Below, in pieces: positions 60,932 through 64,000 of a stretch of DNA of 64,000 nucleotides; position 1 is the first letter of the stretch; each line of letters begins with the position of its first letter. Origin of the DNA: Sphingomonas sp. AP4-R1 (GTDB taxonomy: Bacteria > Pseudomonadota > Alphaproteobacteria > Sphingomonadales > Sphingomonadaceae); NCBI RefSeq assembly GCF_013113735.1, contig NZ_CP053346.1:3486001-3550000 (forward strand). The letters are read 5' to 3'. The notes beneath the pieces were generated by a model. It was not told where the DNA came from. It saw only the letters and a list, made by a program, of their open reading frames with translations, and made no database searches. A program made the position numbers and the translations under genes.

Positions 60932-60965
60932 TGCGGCCATAGGGCACGCATGGAAAGGGATGTGG

Positions 60966-62489
60966 ATGAACGAGGCGGCGCGGGCTGAGGGCCCGGTGGT
61001 CGACCTTCTTGTGGTCGGCGGCGGTATCAATGGAGCGGGGATCGCGCGCGACGCGGTCGGCCGTGGCCTGTCCGTCTTGCTGGTCGAGCAGGACGATCTG
61101 GCGGCGCACACCTCCTCCTCCTCGACCAAGCTGATCCATGGCGGCCTGCGCTATCTGGAATATGGCGAGTTCCGGCTGGTCCGCGAGGCGCTGATCGAGC
61201 GTGAGCGGCTGTGGGGCATGGCGCCGCACATCATCTGGCCGCTGCGGTTCGTACTGCCGCAGACCCAGTCGCCGCGTCCGGCTTGGATGGTTCGACTCGG
61301 CCTGTTCCTCTACGATCATCTCGGCGGCCGGAAGAAACTGCCCGGCACCGAGACGATCGATCTCGGCCGCACGCGCTACGGCAACGGGCTCAAGCAATCG
61401 AAGGGCAAGGCCTTCGTCTATTCGGACTGCTGGGTGCAGGACAGCCGCCTGACCGTGCTGAACGCGCGCGACGCGGCCGATCGCGGCGCCGACATCCGCA
61501 CCCGCACCAAGCTGATTTCCGCGCAGCGCGTCGGCGAGGGCTGGGTCGCGACGATCGAGGATGAGAGCGGCCAGCGCGAGGTGAAGGCGCGCGTCCTCGT
61601 CAATGCGGCGGGGCCGTGGGTGGCGGACGTGCTGGGCCGCGTGCCCGATGCGAATGTCGATCGCGGCGTGCGCCTGATCAAGGGCAGCCACATCATCGTC
61701 GATCGCCTGTACGAGGGCGACCACGCCTTCATGCTGCAGAATCCCGATCGCCGCATCGTGTTCACCATTCCCTATGAGGGTCGCTTCACGCTGATCGGGA
61801 CTACCGATGAGCCGTGGGAAGGCGCCCCCGCCAAGGCGCAGATCAGCGCGGGCGAAACCAGCTATCTGCTCGAGACCGTGAACCGCTATTTCACGAAGGG
61901 CCTGAGCGAGAGCGACGTGGTCTGGAGCTATGCCGGCATCCGCCCGCTCTATGACGACAAGGCCGGCAGCGCCTCGGCCGTGACGCGCGATTATGTGCTG
62001 GATCTGGATGCGGGCGAGGGGCGGGCGCCGATGCTCAGCATCTTCGGCGGCAAGATCACCACCTATCGCAAGCTGGCCGAACATGCGCTGGAGGAACTGG
62101 CGCGCTTCTTCCCCGACGCGAAGCCGGCCTGGACGGCCGGCGCGACGCTGCCGGGCGGCGACATGGCCGATTTCGAGACGTTCGTGGGCAAGCTCGTGGC
62201 CGCGCGGCCGGGCCTGCCCGCCGATCTGCTCCGCCGTCTCGCGCGCGCTTACGGGACCTGCGTCGATGATCTGCTCGGAAGTGCGGGCACGCTGGCCGAT
62301 CTGGGCGAGGATCTCGGCGGCCATCTGACGACGCGCGAGGTGGAGTATCTGCGCGAGCGCGAATGGGCGCGCACGGCGGAGGACATCCTCTATCGCCGCT
62401 CGAAGCTCGGCCTGCATGTGCCGCCGGGAACGTCCGAGCGGCTGACCGCGTATCTCGCCGCACAGCCCATGGCCGTCACGGCAAGCTGA
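60966..62489 (+). CDS. glpD: Aerobic glycerol-3-phosphate dehydrogenase
   Basis: 507-residue FAD enzyme oxidising glycerol-3-phosphate to dihydroxyacetone phosphate and passing electrons to quinone. The FAD motif is DLLVVGGGINGAGIARDAVG near residue 15, followed by SSSSTKLIHGGLRYLEYGEF (family signature), RYFTKGLSESDVVWSYAGIR and FGGKITTYRKLAEHALE. ATG 60966 is preferred over ATG 60960, which touches the Shine-Dalgarno AAAGGG. It overlaps glpR by one base. Confidence 0.95.
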   Translation: MNEAARAEGPVVDLLVVGGGINGAGIARDAVGRGLSVLLVEQDDLAAHTSSSSTKLIHGGLRYLEYGEFRLVREALIERERLWGMAPHIIWPLRFVLPQTQSPRPAWMVRLGLFLYDHLGGRKKLPGTETIDLGRTRYGNGLKQSKGKAFVYSDCWVQDSRLTVLNARDAADRGADIRTRTKLISAQRVGEGWVATIEDESGQREVKARVLVNAAGPWVADVLGRVPDANVDRGVRLIKGSHIIVDRLYEGDHAFMLQNPDRRIVFTIPYEGRFTLIGTTDEPWEGAPAKAQISAGETSYLLETVNRYFTKGLSESDVVWSYAGIRPLYDDKAGSASAVTRDYVLDLDAGEGRAPMLSIFGGKITTYRKLAEHALEELARFFPDAKPAWTAGATLPGGDMADFETFVGKLVAARPGLPADLLRRLARAYGTCVDDLLGSAGTLADLGEDLGGHLTTREVEYLREREWARTAEDILYRRSKLGLHVPPGTSERLTAYLAAQPMAVTAS

Positions 62490-63277
62490 TGGCCGCCGAG
62501 GGGGCAGACATCGTCGCGCAGCGCCATGCCCGGATCCTCGAGATCGCGCGGCATGCGGGCAGCGTCGCCGTGGAAACGCTCGCCGCCGAACTGGACGTGA
62601 CGCCACAGACCATCCGGCGCGATCTGAACATGCTCGCCCAGCGATCGATGCTGTCCCGCGTGCATGGCGGGGCTGTCGTCACCTCGGGCGTCGACAATCT
62701 GGATCGCGAGGCCCGGCGCCATGTCGCGGCGGGGGCCAAGGCCGCGATCGGCGAGGCTGCCGCCGCGCTCGTCCCCAACGGCGCGAGCCTGTTCATCAAT
62801 ATCGGCACGACGACTGAGGCGATCGCCCGCGCTCTGGTGGATCATCGCGATCTGCTGGTCGTCACCAACAATCTCAACGTGATCGACATCCTCGGCAACC
62901 GCCCCTCGATCGAGGTGATCGTGGCGGGCGGCAAGGTGCGCGGCACGGATCGCGCGGTGGTCGGCGCGCTGGCGATGGATTTCATCCGCGCCTTCAAGGT
63001 GGATTATGCGCTGATCGGCGCCTCGGCCGTGGACGAGGAGGGCACTTTGCTCGACTTCGACGTGGACGAGGTGCGTGTCTCGCAGACGATCATCACGCAG
63101 GCCCGCACCGTGATCCTCGGCGTCGATCGCACCAAGTTCGGCCGGCCCGCGCCGGTCCGCATCGCGGAGATGGATGCGATCGATCATCTCGTCACCGATC
63201 GCATGACCGATCCGGCGGTGGCGGCGGCGTGCAGGGCCGCGAACGTTGCCGTGCATGAGACGGAGAAATTGGACTGA
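62489..63277 (+). CDS. glpR: DeoR/GlpR family transcriptional regulator
   Basis: 262-residue repressor of glycerol genes. The DeoR helix-turn-helix is RHARILEIARHAGSVAVETL and LDVTPQTIRRDLNMLAQR, then RVHGGAVV. The C-terminal sugar-phosphate sensor domain has INIGTTTEAIARAL and DYALIGASAVDEEGTLLDFD. ATG 62489 shares one base with the glpD stop (TGATG). It would bind the phased repeats at 60871 and respond to glycerol-3-phosphate. Confidence 0.93.
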   Translation: MAAEGADIVAQRHARILEIARHAGSVAVETLAAELDVTPQTIRRDLNMLAQRSMLSRVHGGAVVTSGVDNLDREARRHVAAGAKAAIGEAAAALVPNGASLFINIGTTTEAIARALVDHRDLLVVTNNLNVIDILGNRPSIEVIVAGGKVRGTDRAVVGALAMDFIRAFKVDYALIGASAVDEEGTLLDFDVDEVRVSQTIITQARTVILGVDRTKFGRPAPVRIAEMDAIDHLVTDRMTDPAVAAACRAANVAVHETEKLD

Positions 63278-63325
63278 CCAAAAATTCAGATCCGGTATAA
63301 TAAGCCGGACGGAAGAGGGGATGGA

Positions 63326-64000
63326 ATGAGGCGAGTGAAGCATCTCAGGTGGTGGATCGTCGCGCTGATCTGCGCGGGCACGATCGCCAATTATCTCGCC
63401 CGCAATTCGCTGGGCGTGCTGGCAGCCGAGCTGAAGACCAGCCTGTCCATGTCCACCCAGCAATACAGCTATGTCGTCGGCGCGTTCCAGCTGGCCTATA
63501 CCGTGATGCAGCCGGTGGCGGGCGCGATCGTCGATCGGATCGGCCTGCGCGCCGGCTTCGCGCTGTTCGGTCTCGCCTGGTCCGCGGCGAACATGCTGCA
63601 CGCGCTGGCCTTCAGCTGGCTCACCCTCGCTTTCTTCCGCGGCCTGCTCGGCCTCGCCGAATCCGCCGCCGTGCCCTCGGGGATCAAGGCCATCGCCGAA
63701 TGGTTTCCCGCGCGCGAGCGGTCGGTCGCGGTCGGCTGGTTCAATGCGGGCACCTCGATCGGCGCGCTGATCGCGCCGCCGATCGTGGTGGCGGTGTCGC
63801 TCTGGGCCGATTGGCGCGTGGCCTTCATCGTCACCGGCGCGGTCGGCCTGATCTGGGCCGCCGCCTGGTATGGCTTCTATCGCTCCCCCGCCACGCATCC
63901 CGCGATCACGCCCGAGGAGCGGGCCCTGATCGCGTCCGACAGGCCCGCAAACCCCGTCACCCGCGCCACCACACGCGAAATCCTCGCCAGCCCGCGCTTC
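63326..64000 (+). CDS. MFS transporter (anion:cation symporter/hexuronate-type), truncated by the window end
   Basis: First 225 residues of a major facilitator transporter; the frame is still open at the end of the window. The N-terminus WWIVALICAGTIANYLARNS and the segments FQLAYTVMQPVAGAIVDRIG and FRGLLGLAESAAVPSGIKAI with EWFPARERSVAVGWFNAG are typical of ACS-family sugar-acid permeases such as ExuT. GGAAGAGGGG precedes ATG 63326; an ATG at 63321 runs into a stop at once. It is co-directional with glpR (48-nt gap). Hexuronate uptake would complement the pectin locus, but this is inference. Confidence 0.88.
   Translation, partial: MRRVKHLRWWIVALICAGTIANYLARNSLGVLAAELKTSLSMSTQQYSYVVGAFQLAYTVMQPVAGAIVDRIGLRAGFALFGLAWSAANMLHALAFSWLTLAFFRGLLGLAESAAVPSGIKAIAEWFPARERSVAVGWFNAGTSIGALIAPPIVVAVSLWADWRVAFIVTGAVGLIWAAAWYGFYRSPATHPAITPEERALIASDRPANPVTRATTREILASPRF

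Noticed and set aside
1..64000. tRNA or rRNA genes, insertion sequences, prophage
   Set aside because: No clover-leaf-like or rRNA-like stretch, transposase, integrase or phage structural gene was recognised on either strand. A tRNA scan would be needed to exclude a missed tRNA.

Overview
The window looks like chromosomal DNA of a free-living, high-GC alphaproteobacterium of the Sphingomonadaceae (Sphingomonas-like). The pointers are three large TonB-dependent receptors (TBDRs) of the Xanthomonas/Caulobacter type, an FnrL-type regulator, a SapC/cupin/halogenase gene trio, and dispersed palindromes of the kind common between sphingomonad genes. This is inference from gene content and sequence style; there is no rRNA or tRNA in the window to confirm it.

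Region A (1-23,400) is a pectin utilisation locus. It has a Tat-exported Gfo/Idh/MocA protein, a TBDR (2072-5083), a GH105 unsaturated-uronyl hydrolase and a GH28 polygalacturonase, followed by a long co-directional block: FecI-type ECF sigma factor, FecR anti-sigma factor, a second TBDR with an STN signalling domain, PL10 pectate lyase, a six-hairpin glycosidase-like protein, PL22 oligogalacturonate lyase, a second GH105, a second GH28 and a GH106 alpha-L-rhamnosidase. Together these would import and depolymerise homogalacturonan and rhamnogalacturonan I. Two regulatory signals are visible. A FadR/GntR-like half-palindrome, TTGT-N3-ACAA, lies in front of the first genes. An identical ECF promoter, TGACGGAAA-N12-CACTCTTC, lies in front of both the sigma gene and the STN receptor, which implies a closed cell-surface signalling circuit.

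Region B (23,483-34,177) is a micro-oxic respiration island: ompW, hemN, cydDC, cydABX including the 34-residue CydX, an Fnr-type regulator with four candidate cluster cysteines, an uncharacterised gene and a DoxX protein. FNR boxes (TTGAT-N4-ATCAA type) lie in the ompW/hemN, cydDC/cydAB and 33.6 kb intergenic regions.

Region C (34,178-42,427) holds a small unknown protein, RNase R carrying an in-frame palindromic repeat, an MscS channel, and an otsB-GH15-otsA trehalose operon that converges on and overlaps the channel gene.

Region D (42,572-58,395) is a second glycan locus, probably for beta-glucosides. It has a GH3 enzyme, a GPH-type sugar transporter and a LacI regulator on the minus strand, diverging from a TBDR, SapC, a JmjC/cupin protein, a flavin-dependent halogenase-like protein, a CPA2 antiporter and a second GH3 on the plus strand. 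The nonamer TGACAACGT occurs in front of both GH3 genes and in the LacI/TBDR intergenic region and is the likely LacI operator. The TBDR-SapC-cupin-halogenase set is the best candidate for a poorly understood system.

Region E (58,495-64,000) is glycerol metabolism: glpFK divergent from glpD-glpR with helically phased TTTTCG repeats between them, then a truncated MFS transporter running off the window end.
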